In this document: positions 51,282-59,538 of the stretch, piece after piece | Position numbering within the stretch: position 1 is the stretch's first letter | Layout: each line of letters begins with the position of its first letter | DNA from: Clostridia bacterium | GTDB lineage: Bacteria > Bacillota > Clostridia > Lachnospirales > Bianqueaceae | NCBI GenBank assembly: GCA_900764045.1 | Contig: CAAFMN010000027.1 | Span: 62,001 to 126,000, forward strand | Length of the DNA stretch: 64,000 bases | Direction of reading: 5' to 3' | Notes under the pieces: model-generated | Told to the model about the DNA's origin: nothing | What the model saw: the letters and a program-made list of their open reading frames with translations, nothing else | The model's database searches: none | Program-made: the position numbers and the translations under genes

Positions 51282-51755
51282 ATGGGTTTTTTTGATAAGA
51301 TCACGGACATTGTCAGTTCTACCGGAAAAGAACTGAATAAAAAGGCTAAGGATTTGGTATCTGTCAGCAAGCTGGAGGGCCAGATTGCCGGAGAAGAGGA
51401 TAAGATTTCCGCGGCATATGCCAAGATTGGCGAGATGTATTATCAGGCTCACAAGGATGAGACAGAAGGACCTCTTGTGGAGCTATGCCAGGAGATCACG
51501 ACAGCTCATCAGACAATTGACCAGCTGAAGAAGGAGCTGGAAAAGCTGAAGGGCTTGCAGAGGTGCCCTGTTTGCGGTAATTCTGTCAGCATAGACGCAG
51601 CGTTTTGTCCTTCCTGCGGAGCCAAGATGCCCAAGGTGGAGGAACCCGCCGCGGTTGAGACCGCTCTAGTAGACGAAGTGGTCGCGGAAGAGGCAGAGGC
51701 TGTAACAGAGGCGGAGATCCAGACCGCATCGGAAGAAGCCGAAGAGAAGGAATAA
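51282..51755 (+). CDS. Coiled-coil zinc-ribbon protein, function unknown
   Basis: Soluble protein of 157 residues. Residues 1-90 are helical and probably coiled-coil (STGKELNKKAKDLVSVSKLE, then LKKELEKLKG). A four-cysteine zinc ribbon follows, with Cys95, Cys98, Cys109 and Cys112 (CPVC and CPSC). The tail (about 117-157) is acidic and Ala/Glu-rich. No enzyme motif is present. Similar zinc-ribbon proteins are common in Lachnospiraceae without known role. GGGAGGC precedes the ATG. It has its own promoter and terminator. Confidence 0.85.
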   Translation: MGFFDKITDIVSSTGKELNKKAKDLVSVSKLEGQIAGEEDKISAAYAKIGEMYYQAHKDETEGPLVELCQEITTAHQTIDQLKKELEKLKGLQRCPVCGNSVSIDAAFCPSCGAKMPKVEEPAAVETALVDEVVAEEAEAVTEAEIQTASEEAEEKE

Positions 51756-51772
51756 CAAGAGTAGGGTGAGAG

Positions 51773-51810
51773 AGCCGGACGGCGCAGTGCATGTGCCTTC
51801 CGGCTTTTTT
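51773..51810 (+). terminator. Terminator after the zinc-ribbon gene
   Basis: AGCCGGA pairs with TCCGGCT, with an inner GGCGCA/TGTGCC partial stem, followed by TTTTTT. Confidence 0.85.
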
Positions 51811-51816
51811 AGTATC

Positions 51817-51845
51817 TTGACAAAAGAACGTCGGGGCCCTATAAT
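51817..51845 (+). promoter_or_regulatory. Consensus promoter of scpA-scpB
   Basis: TTGACA, 17 bases, TATAAT: a perfect sigma-A consensus. It begins 7 bases after the upstream terminator. Confidence 0.92.
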
Positions 51846-51870
51846 GAAGGGTACGAGAGGGGGGAAGCGT

Positions 51871-53007
51871 ATGGCGGTGGAAGTCAGATTGCCGGCCTTT
51901 GAAGGTCCGCTGGATCTGCTGCTGCATCTGATAGAAAAGAATCAGGTGGATATCTACGATATACCAGTGTATGAGATCACGCAGCAGTATCTTGCGTGTC
52001 TCGACGAATGGAATAAAAAGAACATGGAGATTGCCAGCGAGTTTATCGTTATGGCGGCAACCCTGATCAACATTAAGGCCAAAATGCTCCTTCCGGTGCA
52101 GAAGGAAGAGGCTGAGGAGGCGGAAGATCCGAGAGAAGAGCTGATCCGAAGGCTGTTGGAGTATAAGCGTTACAAAGAGGCAGCCGCCGAGCTCAGAGAG
52201 AGGTTTCCGGATCCGACACGGCTGTGGCTGTGCCGCGGCATGGAGAAGCTTCAGCTGCCGCCGCAGATTCCGCCGGTCGCGCAGCTTCTTGCGGGAACGG
52301 TGCCGGAGGATCTGTATGCGTTATATGAGCGGGCGGTTCGAAGCCAGAAGGAGAGCATCGATCCGCTGCGTTCCACATTCCGTTCTGTTGCCAAGGACTC
52401 TTATACCATTGAGGAGAAGATTCAAGATTTGATGCGGACGCTGGATGCACTGCAGTCGGTCAGCTTCTACAGCCTGCGGGAAAAGAGCCGTTCCAGACAA
52501 GAGGAGATCACATATTTCCTGGCGATGCTGGAGCTGAACCGCAGCAGTCTGGTATATCTTCAGCAGAAACAGCAATTTGCCGATATCATTATGTCTCCGC
52601 GCAAAGATTCCGGCGAGATTCCGGAGGCAGCGGCCGACAGGGAAGAACCCGCGTATCCGCAGGCTTATGTATGGGCTCCGGAGGAGAACGCACCGGAAGA
52701 GATAGTACAGGAAGAGACGGAGCTGGAGCCAGAGAAGGCGGCGCCGACGCCCGAAAAGATAGTGCGGGAGCAGGAGACAGAACCTGTACCGATAGTGGAA
52801 ATACAATTAGAGCAGGGAAATGAGATGGAGGCGCAAGCCCCACCAGAACCGTGGCAGGAGGCAGAGGCCCTACCAGAATCCCGGGATGCGTCGCATCGGA
52901 TTCTATTTCCTCCGGCGGTGCTGTTGGTCCCGCAGGAAATAGGAGATGAGCAGGATGGAACAGAAGGAGAGCCAGAACCAAAAAAAGAATATGCCGCCAG
53001 TGCGTGA
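51871..53007 (+). CDS. scpA: Segregation and condensation protein A
   Basis: Kleisin subunit of the SMC-ScpAB condensin, 378 residues against about 250 in most relatives. The N-terminal kleisin core starts VRLPAFEGPLDLLLHLIEKN, with IASEFIVMAATLINIKAKML. Homology ends near residue 245. The last 130 residues are an acidic, Pro/Glu-rich extension that ends in PEPKKEYAASA. The ATG at 51871 follows a GGGGGGAAG run. The last 53 bases overlap scpB in another frame, so part of the extension is constrained by scpB. Confidence 0.94.
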   Translation: MAVEVRLPAFEGPLDLLLHLIEKNQVDIYDIPVYEITQQYLACLDEWNKKNMEIASEFIVMAATLINIKAKMLLPVQKEEAEEAEDPREELIRRLLEYKRYKEAAAELRERFPDPTRLWLCRGMEKLQLPPQIPPVAQLLAGTVPEDLYALYERAVRSQKESIDPLRSTFRSVAKDSYTIEEKIQDLMRTLDALQSVSFYSLREKSRSRQEEITYFLAMLELNRSSLVYLQQKQQFADIIMSPRKDSGEIPEAAADREEPAYPQAYVWAPEENAPEEIVQEETELEPEKAAPTPEKIVREQETEPVPIVEIQLEQGNEMEAQAPPEPWQEAEALPESRDASHRILFPPAVLLVPQEIGDEQDGTEGEPEPKKEYAASA

Positions 53008-53617
53008 TACAGAGGTCAAGATGCAGGTCCCGCAGGAGTTGTGGGAGCAGGTCGCGGAAGCGCTGCTCTTTTCAGCGGGAGACAGCATTGCCCTGGTACA
53101 CATCGCGAAGACGCTGGGCGTGGATCAGCGGACGGCGCAGGATGTGATCGAACGTCTGGCGGCAAAGTACGATGAAGAAAAGAGAGGAATCCGGATTATT
53201 CCGGTTGGCAGCCGGTATCAGATGACTAGCCGTCCCGAATACTATCCCTATATCGGGAGGATGTTTCAGGCGGCGGCTGAATCAATCAGTATGACGGATA
53301 CGCAGCTGGAGACCCTGGCAATCATTGCGTATCGTCAGCCGGTGACCAAGCTTGAGATTGAGGAGGTTCGAGGGGTTCGGTCCGATGCTGTTGTAAACCG
53401 TCTGGTGGAGTATGGCCTGATTGAGGAAAAAGGCCGGTTAAAGGCGCCGGGACGTCCGATTCAGTTCGGGACGACAGATGAGTTCCTGAAATTCTTTGGC
53501 CTGACGGATTTGCAGCAGCTGCCCCATCTGAAAGAGGTGGCGGCGCAGGCCGTTCAGGATGCGGAAGGGCAGATGGATCTGGCGGATCTGCAGATATTGG
53601 AGGAACAGGAAACTTGA
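52955..53617 (+). CDS. scpB: Segregation and condensation protein B
   Basis: Winged-helix partner of ScpA in condensin, about 220 residues. It shows VAEALLFSAGDSIALVHIAK, the ISMTDTQLETLAIIAYRQPV signature and LKAPGRPIQFGTTDEFLKFF. The start is ambiguous between ATG 52955 (AGGAG nine bases upstream, preferred) and ATG 52946. It overlaps scpA by 53 bases and the next gene by four bases (TTGA). Confidence 0.94.
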   Translation: MEQKESQNQKKNMPPVRDTEVKMQVPQELWEQVAEALLFSAGDSIALVHIAKTLGVDQRTAQDVIERLAAKYDEEKRGIRIIPVGSRYQMTSRPEYYPYIGRMFQAAAESISMTDTQLETLAIIAYRQPVTKLEIEEVRGVRSDAVVNRLVEYGLIEEKGRLKAPGRPIQFGTTDEFLKFFGLTDLQQLPHLKEVAAQAVQDAEGQMDLADLQILEEQET

Positions 53618-55884
53618 TCAAACGAAAAACAGAAGAATGGATGACGGGTTGGAGTTTTGCCTATGGCAGCCCGGAGAATTTCCGGCCGGTCGTGCTCCCG
53701 CACGATTGGGTGATCGATACCGCGCCTGTGCCTCAGATGGAACGCGGTAATACGCAGGGATACCGGGATGGCAGCGGCATCGGGTGGTATCGTAAAGAAT
53801 GGAGCATGACACCGCAGGAGGGACGCAGGTACTTCCTGGATTTTGACGGTGTTATGGAGAACAGCACCCTATGGGTCAACGGACAGGAAGCAGGGGGACG
53901 TAAGTATGGATACAGTCCTTTCCGACTGGAGATCACATCCTTTTTAAGAGAGGGAGAAAATGAGCTGCTGCTTCGTGTGGATGCCTCTGCCAAGCCGAGG
54001 GACCGATGGTACAGCGGTGCGGGAATCTACCGGACGGTTCGGTGGATCGAGACAGGAGAGCATTGCTTTTCTGAAAAGGATATTGTGATCCGTACCGCTT
54101 TCGAAGGAGATTCTGCCTGGGTGGAGGTGGAGACAGGACTTACGGAAGAGGTCCATGCGGTACTGGAGGGCGTAGACGAGGGCAGATCCCAGGAGGGACG
54201 CGTACGGATTCGTGTGCCGGAGCCGCACCGCTGGTCAGCGGAAGATCCCTATCTATATACACTTCGGCTGGAGACGGCGGAAGATACATTGGAGTATAAA
54301 GTGGGCCTGCGCAGTGTAGAGCTTCGGCCCGGAGAAGGACTGTATATCAACGGAGTACGGACAATTCTTCGGGGAGTGTGCGTACATCAGGATATAGCCT
54401 GCAGGGGAATTGCCGCCAAAAAGGAACTCTGGGAGGAGCGCCTTCAGCTTCTGAAGCGGATGGGCTGCAACGCGATTCGGCCTTCTCATCATGTATACAG
54501 CCGGGAATTCCTGGATCTATGTGATACGATGGGATTTTATGTGTATGAGGAATGCTTCGATAAATGGAAGAGCGGTTCCTATGCCTGTTATTATGAGACA
54601 GAGCATGTGCGGGATGTAGAGGCGATGATCTGCAGAGACCGCAACCGGCCTTCGATCCTGTTCTGGGGTGTAGGAAACGAAGTAGAGAATCAGGGCCAGG
54701 ATTCAATGTTGGAGATTCTGGGGGACCTTACGGCGTGCGCACGGCGTTTGGACCCGACACGGCCAGTATCCTACGCGATGAATCCGCACTTTAAGAAAAA
54801 GAGCGGAATTGATGCCTCCAAGGTTCAGGACATTCAGAAGTTTGTGGATGAAGTGGATGAGAGAGAGATCACGGATACGGAAGAAGTGATTGAACGGATC
54901 CGCAGAATCGGAGAGTATGTGGATTTTATTTCCGGCAATTATCAGGAACAGCGGTATGAGCTGATTCATCAGGCAATGCCGGATAAGCTGATTCTGGGGA
55001 CGGAGGTTTATCAGTATTTTCTGGGAGATCTGCGTCAGCTGCAGAACTATAATGAATACAATCCGGCTTTGGTGCCGGAGAAGTATCCCTATGTGATGGG
55101 CGGTATGATCTGGACTGGCGTGGATTACCTGGGAGAAGCCGGACCGTATCCATCCAAGGGATGGACGGGCTCGCCGATCCAGACCAACGGTGTATGCCGC
55201 CCCATGTATTATTGGCTGAAAAGCTATTGGAATCCGGAACCCATGGTGCATTTCGCGGTGATGGATTATTCGCTGCAGGATGAATGCACCAAGGAGCCCT
55301 GGGACGCGCCGCGTTATGCGGAGCATTGGCAGTTTCCGCAGTTCCAGCGTGCGGTGATCCCTTACCGGATCGCGACCAATTGCGAAGAAGTACGGGTCTA
55401 CCTGGACGGCAAGTGTTATTATCCGCCCCGTCCTGAACGAAATGAGATCCGGGGCTTTTTACCTTGGAAGCCGGGCGAGATCCGAATTGTCGGATATAGG
55501 CAGGGCAAGGAAGTCTGTGAGCATAGGCTTGTTACACCGGAACCTGCCATACGCCTGAAGGCAGAGGAGGACGAAATCCGTCTGAAAGTGTCCGAAGGAT
55601 ATGAAAAGCTGTTCCGGGTAGAGGCGGTGGACCGGGAGGATCAGTTCTATTTCCGGGAAAGCGCGTTGGTGAGATTTTCGGTAGAGGGACCGGCGGAACT
55701 TGCGGCGGTGGATAATGGTGATCTGACGGGAAGTGAACCCTATGCTTCAGACCGGGTGCATCTGTACCACGGCAGAGCAGCGGCGCTTCTGCGTTTTACC
55801 GGAGAGAGCGGACGTGTGGTTTTGACCGCGAATGCGGAGGGAATGTACCCCGCGAGGATCGTTATTAATATAGAAGGAGTGTGA
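53614..55884 (+). CDS. Glycoside hydrolase family 2 (beta-galactosidase-like)
   Basis: Retaining exo-glycosidase of 756 residues. Order: jelly-roll sugar-binding domain (about 1-170), Ig-like domain, TIM barrel with acid/base Glu356 (GVGNEVENQ) and nucleophile Glu464 (ILGTEVYQYF), then two C-terminal beta domains. No signal peptide, so it works on imported sugars. The start is TTG at 53614, overlapping the scpB stop, with GGAGG upstream. The next gene is a xylulokinase-type sugar kinase, so a pentose-containing substrate is possible. The exact specificity cannot be read from the sequence. Confidence 0.9.
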   Translation: MIKRKTEEWMTGWSFAYGSPENFRPVVLPHDWVIDTAPVPQMERGNTQGYRDGSGIGWYRKEWSMTPQEGRRYFLDFDGVMENSTLWVNGQEAGGRKYGYSPFRLEITSFLREGENELLLRVDASAKPRDRWYSGAGIYRTVRWIETGEHCFSEKDIVIRTAFEGDSAWVEVETGLTEEVHAVLEGVDEGRSQEGRVRIRVPEPHRWSAEDPYLYTLRLETAEDTLEYKVGLRSVELRPGEGLYINGVRTILRGVCVHQDIACRGIAAKKELWEERLQLLKRMGCNAIRPSHHVYSREFLDLCDTMGFYVYEECFDKWKSGSYACYYETEHVRDVEAMICRDRNRPSILFWGVGNEVENQGQDSMLEILGDLTACARRLDPTRPVSYAMNPHFKKKSGIDASKVQDIQKFVDEVDEREITDTEEVIERIRRIGEYVDFISGNYQEQRYELIHQAMPDKLILGTEVYQYFLGDLRQLQNYNEYNPALVPEKYPYVMGGMIWTGVDYLGEAGPYPSKGWTGSPIQTNGVCRPMYYWLKSYWNPEPMVHFAVMDYSLQDECTKEPWDAPRYAEHWQFPQFQRAVIPYRIATNCEEVRVYLDGKCYYPPRPERNEIRGFLPWKPGEIRIVGYRQGKEVCEHRLVTPEPAIRLKAEEDEIRLKVSEGYEKLFRVEAVDREDQFYFRESALVRFSVEGPAELAAVDNGDLTGSEPYASDRVHLYHGRAAALLRFTGESGRVVLTANAEGMYPARIVINIEGV

Positions 55885-55889
55885 ATGCT

Positions 55890-57359
55890 ATGTTCTACAT
55901 AGGAATCGATTTGGGAACATCGGCTGTAAAGCTGGTGATGATGCAGGGAGACGGAACGATCGTTCGAATCGTCTCCAAGGAGTATCCGTTGTATTTCCCG
56001 CATCCGGGCTGGTCAGAACAAGAGCCGGAGGATTGGTGGAAGGCTGTGCAGGAAGGATTGCAGGAGCTGCTGCAGGGACAGGACGCGCAGCAGGTAGCCG
56101 GTATCAGCTTTGGCGGACAGATGCACGGATTGGTTGCGCTGGACGCGGAGGATCATGTGATCCGTCCGGCCATTCTATGGAACGACGGACGAACCGCGGA
56201 AGAGACTGATTTTCTGAATACGGTGGTAGGAAAGGCAACGCTGTCCAAGTATACAGCCAATATTGCCTTTGCGGGCTTTACTGCGCCCAAGATCCTGTGG
56301 ATGCGCCGCAATGAGCCGGAGAATTTCAGCAGAATCGCTAAGATCATGCTGCCCAAGGATTATATCGCTTATAAGCTGACAGGCGTACATTGTACGGATT
56401 ATTCGGACGCGTCCGGAATGCTGCTCCTGGATGTAGAGCATAAGAAGTGGTCCAAGGAGATGCTGGAGCTGTGCGGAATCCGTGAAGATCAGATGCCCCG
56501 GCTGTTTGAAAGCTATGAGACCGTCGGCATGGTCAAAGAAGAAGTCGCGGCTTCTCTGGGACTGGGCAGCCAGGTGCGGGTAGCAGCCGGAGCAGGCGAC
56601 AATGCGGCGGCCGCGGTCGGAACCGGTACGGTAGGAGACGGAGGATGCAACATCTCTCTGGGAACCTCCGGCACCATCTTTATTTCCAGCAAAGAATTCC
56701 GGGTAGACAGCAACAATGCCCTGCATGCGTTTGATCATGCGGATGGGCATTATCATCTGATGGGGTGCATGCTGAGCGCCGCGTCCTGTAATAAGTGGTG
56801 GATGGATGATATCATCGGCACTAAGGATTATCAGGCGGAGCAGGCAGCGATTGGAGAGCTGGGACAGAACCATGTCTATTTCCTGCCGTATCTGATGGGC
56901 GAGCGTTCCCCGCATAACGATCCGAAGGCGAGAGGAACATTTACCGGTATCAGCATGGATACGACACGGGCGGATATGACGCAGGCTGTGCTGGAGGGCG
57001 TAGCCTTCGCGTTGAGAGATTCTTTTGAGGTAGCGCGTTCGCTGGGAATCAAGATCGAGCGCACCAAGATCTGCGGCGGCGGAGCCAAGAGTCCGCTGTG
57101 GCGTAAGATCATGGCCAATGTGCTGGGAATTCCGGTGGATGTTCCGGCCTGCGAGGAAGGCCCTGGTTATGGCGGCGCGATTCTGGCGGCCGTTGCCTGC
57201 GGAGAGTATACGAGTGTGGAGGAGGCCTGCGGCAAATTGATCCGGGTCGTATCCACACAGGAGCCGGAGCCGGAACTGGTGGCTCGCTATGAAGGCCGTT
57301 ATCAGACCTTCCGTAAGATCTATCCCGCGCTGAAGGAGCTTTTCCCGCAGATGGAATAA
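55890..57359 (+). CDS. xylB: Xylulokinase (FGGY carbohydrate kinase)
   Basis: Phosphorylates D-xylulose to xylulose 5-phosphate, 489 residues. The FGGY N-domain has GIDLGTSAVKLVMMQGDGT and GISFGGQMHGLV; the C-domain has AGAGDNAAAAVGTG and CGGGAKSPLWRKIMANVLG. The ATG at 55890 is 11 bases after AAGGAG, while a GTG at 55881 is too close. Neither xylA nor a transporter is nearby. It sits with the GH2 gene inside a cell-division/cell-wall cluster. Relation to other FGGY kinases means the substrate needs testing. Confidence 0.92.
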   Translation: MFYIGIDLGTSAVKLVMMQGDGTIVRIVSKEYPLYFPHPGWSEQEPEDWWKAVQEGLQELLQGQDAQQVAGISFGGQMHGLVALDAEDHVIRPAILWNDGRTAEETDFLNTVVGKATLSKYTANIAFAGFTAPKILWMRRNEPENFSRIAKIMLPKDYIAYKLTGVHCTDYSDASGMLLLDVEHKKWSKEMLELCGIREDQMPRLFESYETVGMVKEEVAASLGLGSQVRVAAGAGDNAAAAVGTGTVGDGGCNISLGTSGTIFISSKEFRVDSNNALHAFDHADGHYHLMGCMLSAASCNKWWMDDIIGTKDYQAEQAAIGELGQNHVYFLPYLMGERSPHNDPKARGTFTGISMDTTRADMTQAVLEGVAFALRDSFEVARSLGIKIERTKICGGGAKSPLWRKIMANVLGIPVDVPACEEGPGYGGAILAAVACGEYTSVEEACGKLIRVVSTQEPEPELVARYEGRYQTFRKIYPALKELFPQME

Positions 57360-57411
57360 GACGCGGGATTCCCTCATAGATTAAGAGAAAAGGCTTGGGG
57401 GAAACGCGGGC

Positions 57412-58566
57412 TTGAAGAGACGGCTTATATGGCTTGGCTGTATTTTGTGGATATTGGCTCCGTCATTGCCTGCAGAGGCATTGGCGGAGCCAACACTGAA
57501 TGCGCTGTCGGCTGTGGTGATGGAAGCCTCCACAGGACGGATTCTCTATGAAAAGAATGCTTATGAGGAGCGGCCCATGGCCAGTACGACCAAGATCATG
57601 ACGCTTCTGGTGGCGTTGGAGGCGGACTGCGGAGAGGAACTGGCTGTGGTGAGCGAGCTTGCCGCGAGGCAGCCGGAAGTACACATGGATATGCGTGCCG
57701 GAGAGGCTTATCGGATGCGGGACCTGTATTATGCGATGATGCTGGAATCCTGGAATGATACGGCGGTTGTGATCGCGGAGCATATCAGCGGTTCGGTCGA
57801 AGCATTCTGCGAGCGTATGACGGAGCGCGCTGCGGAGATCGGAGCGCTGCATACGCAGTTCAAGACGCCCAACGGGCTGGACGCCGAAGGGCATTATACG
57901 ACGGCTGCCGATATGGCCCGGATTATGGCGTATGCTATGCAGAATCAGGAGTTTCGGCAGATTACGGCGGCTCGCAGCTACACGATCCGTAAAGAAGACG
58001 GGAATAGCCGCACGGTAACAGTGCGCAGTCACAATCCCATGCTGGATGCCTATCTAGGGACGACCGGAGGCAAGACAGGTTTTACCAGCCAGGCAGGATT
58101 ATGCCTTGTAAGTACAGCACAGCGGGATGGTGTGGAGTTGGTCTGCGTCGTACTGGCATCCGGCTGGCCTCCGCATTCTTCCTATCGTGTAGCTGACAGC
58201 AAAAAGCTTCTCGATCTCGGATTTGAGGAATTTTCCTTTCAGGTATTGGTACAGGCAGGAACCTTAATGGAGGAAGCGATTGAGGTATCCGGCGGAATGA
58301 CAGATTATGTCGCGGCGCGAACCGCAGAGGAACTGAGCTATTATATCAGCACAGAAGACGAAGTGCGTCTGGTATGCAGCCTGCCGTACAGTCTGCACGC
58401 GCCAATCGCCAAGGGGGATCCTGTGGGGGCAGTGACGGCGTATGTCAATGGTGTACCGGTAAGAACGGTTGAACTTTTGGCGGATCAGGAATGTTTGCCC
58501 AGAGATTGGCTGTATTACTGGAAAAAGCTGTGGAATTATTATACATACATAACAGTTCGGCCCTAG
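57412..58566 (+). CDS. D-alanyl-D-alanine carboxypeptidase (DacB/DacF-like)
   Basis: Second low-molecular-weight penicillin-binding protein, 384 residues. A signal peptide (about 1-25, after AEA) is followed by Ser58-Thr-Thr-Lys61, a second motif Ser113-Trp-Asn115 (SWN rather than SGN), and KTG at 221-223. The C-terminal domain and a Trp/Tyr-rich end (WLYYWKKLWNYYTY) suggest membrane contact. The start is TTG at 57412 with GGGGGA upstream. In Bacillus a sporulation dacB lies between scpAB and rluB, so this position suggests a spore-cortex role, which is inference. Confidence 0.92.
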   Translation: MKRRLIWLGCILWILAPSLPAEALAEPTLNALSAVVMEASTGRILYEKNAYEERPMASTTKIMTLLVALEADCGEELAVVSELAARQPEVHMDMRAGEAYRMRDLYYAMMLESWNDTAVVIAEHISGSVEAFCERMTERAAEIGALHTQFKTPNGLDAEGHYTTAADMARIMAYAMQNQEFRQITAARSYTIRKEDGNSRTVTVRSHNPMLDAYLGTTGGKTGFTSQAGLCLVSTAQRDGVELVCVVLASGWPPHSSYRVADSKKLLDLGFEEFSFQVLVQAGTLMEEAIEVSGGMTDYVAARTAEELSYYISTEDEVRLVCSLPYSLHAPIAKGDPVGAVTAYVNGVPVRTVELLADQECLPRDWLYYWKKLWNYYTYITVRP

Positions 58567-58587
58567 CCGGACGGGAAAGGACAGAGA

Positions 58588-59328
58588 ATGCAGGAACAGG
58601 TGAGATTACAGAAATACATGGCGGAGGCCGGAGCAGGATCCCGTAGAAAATGCGAGGAATGGATCCGGCAGGGCCTGGTCCGGGTCAACGGAGAGGTAGT
58701 AACGGAGCTGGGTACGAAGCTCGATCCGCAAAAGGACGTGGTGGAATTCCGGGGCAAGGTGCTGCGGCCGACACAGGAGCTTGTGACCGTCATGCTCAAC
58801 AAGCCCGCGGGGTATGTGACAACCAGCCGGGATCAGTTCGGACGGCCGGATGTGGGCGGCCTGGTAAGGATTCCGGGACTGCGGCTGTATCCGGTGGGAC
58901 GCTTGGATTATCAGACGACAGGATTGCTGCTGATGACCAACGATGGAGATCTGGCATTTCATCTGACGCATCCCCGTCATCATATTTCGCGGACTTATGA
59001 AGCGATCGTCAAAGGAAAGCCGGACAGTGAAACGATCTCCCGTCTGGAGCGGGGCGTTCGTCTGGATGACGGATATAAGACCAAACCGGCTCGAGTCCGC
59101 CTTTTGGAGAGCGGAGAAGAGAGCAGCCGTCTGGAGGTCATTCTCTTTGAGGGAAAGAACCATCAGGTGCGCCGAATGGCCCGGGCTGTGGGACATCCTG
59201 TACTGCGTCTGCGGCGTGTGGCAATGGGACCGCTCCGCTTGGAGAACTTGCCGGAGGGGCGTTACCACCGCCTTACGCCACAGGAGGTAGAGGAGCTGAG
59301 AAAGGCTTCCGGCATCGTAACAGAATAA
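58588..59328 (+). CDS. rluB: Ribosomal large subunit pseudouridine synthase (RsuA/RluB family)
   Basis: Modifies 23S rRNA, 246 residues. The N-terminal S4 RNA-binding domain is about 5-60 (RLQKYMAEAGAGSRRKCEEW). The catalytic Asp107 lies in VGRLDYQTTGLLLMTNDG, followed by KNHQVRRMARAVGHPVLRL. Firmicute members near scpAB are RluB. GGAAAGGAC precedes the ATG. It ends at a long terminator. Confidence 0.95.
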   Translation: MQEQVRLQKYMAEAGAGSRRKCEEWIRQGLVRVNGEVVTELGTKLDPQKDVVEFRGKVLRPTQELVTVMLNKPAGYVTTSRDQFGRPDVGGLVRIPGLRLYPVGRLDYQTTGLLLMTNDGDLAFHLTHPRHHISRTYEAIVKGKPDSETISRLERGVRLDDGYKTKPARVRLLESGEESSRLEVILFEGKNHQVRRMARAVGHPVLRLRRVAMGPLRLENLPEGRYHRLTPQEVEELRKASGIVTE

Positions 59329-59337
59329 AAAGCTTTG

Positions 59338-59380
59338 AAACATCAGGAAAATAGAAAATCTGTTTTTTTGATGTTTTTTT
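59338..59380 (+). terminator. Terminator after rluB
   Basis: AAACATCAGGAAAA pairs with TTTTTTTGATGTTT (two G-T pairs) around an 11-base loop, followed by TTTT. The stem is AT-rich but long. Confidence 0.75.
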
Positions 59381-59402
59381 CTTACTTTATAAGAGAATCG
59401 AC

Positions 59403-59431
59403 TTGAAAGTTGACGAGGAATAGGATATAAT
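59403..59431 (+). promoter_or_regulatory. Promoter of the sodium-pump decarboxylase cluster
   Basis: TTGAAA, 17 bases, TATAAT. The leader to the first ATG is about 100 bases and contains ACAT-(CG)-GGC-TTC-GCC-ATGT at 59476-59494, plus an orphan GGAGGA at 59496-59501. Confidence 0.85.
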
Positions 59432-59538
59432 ATATTTTGGTACAAAGTTGATCGGCAGTGACGGTCATTTGTCATACATCGGGCTTCGCCATGTCGGAGG
59501 AGTCCAGCAATATCCACAATAATTTTTTGGAGGTAGCG

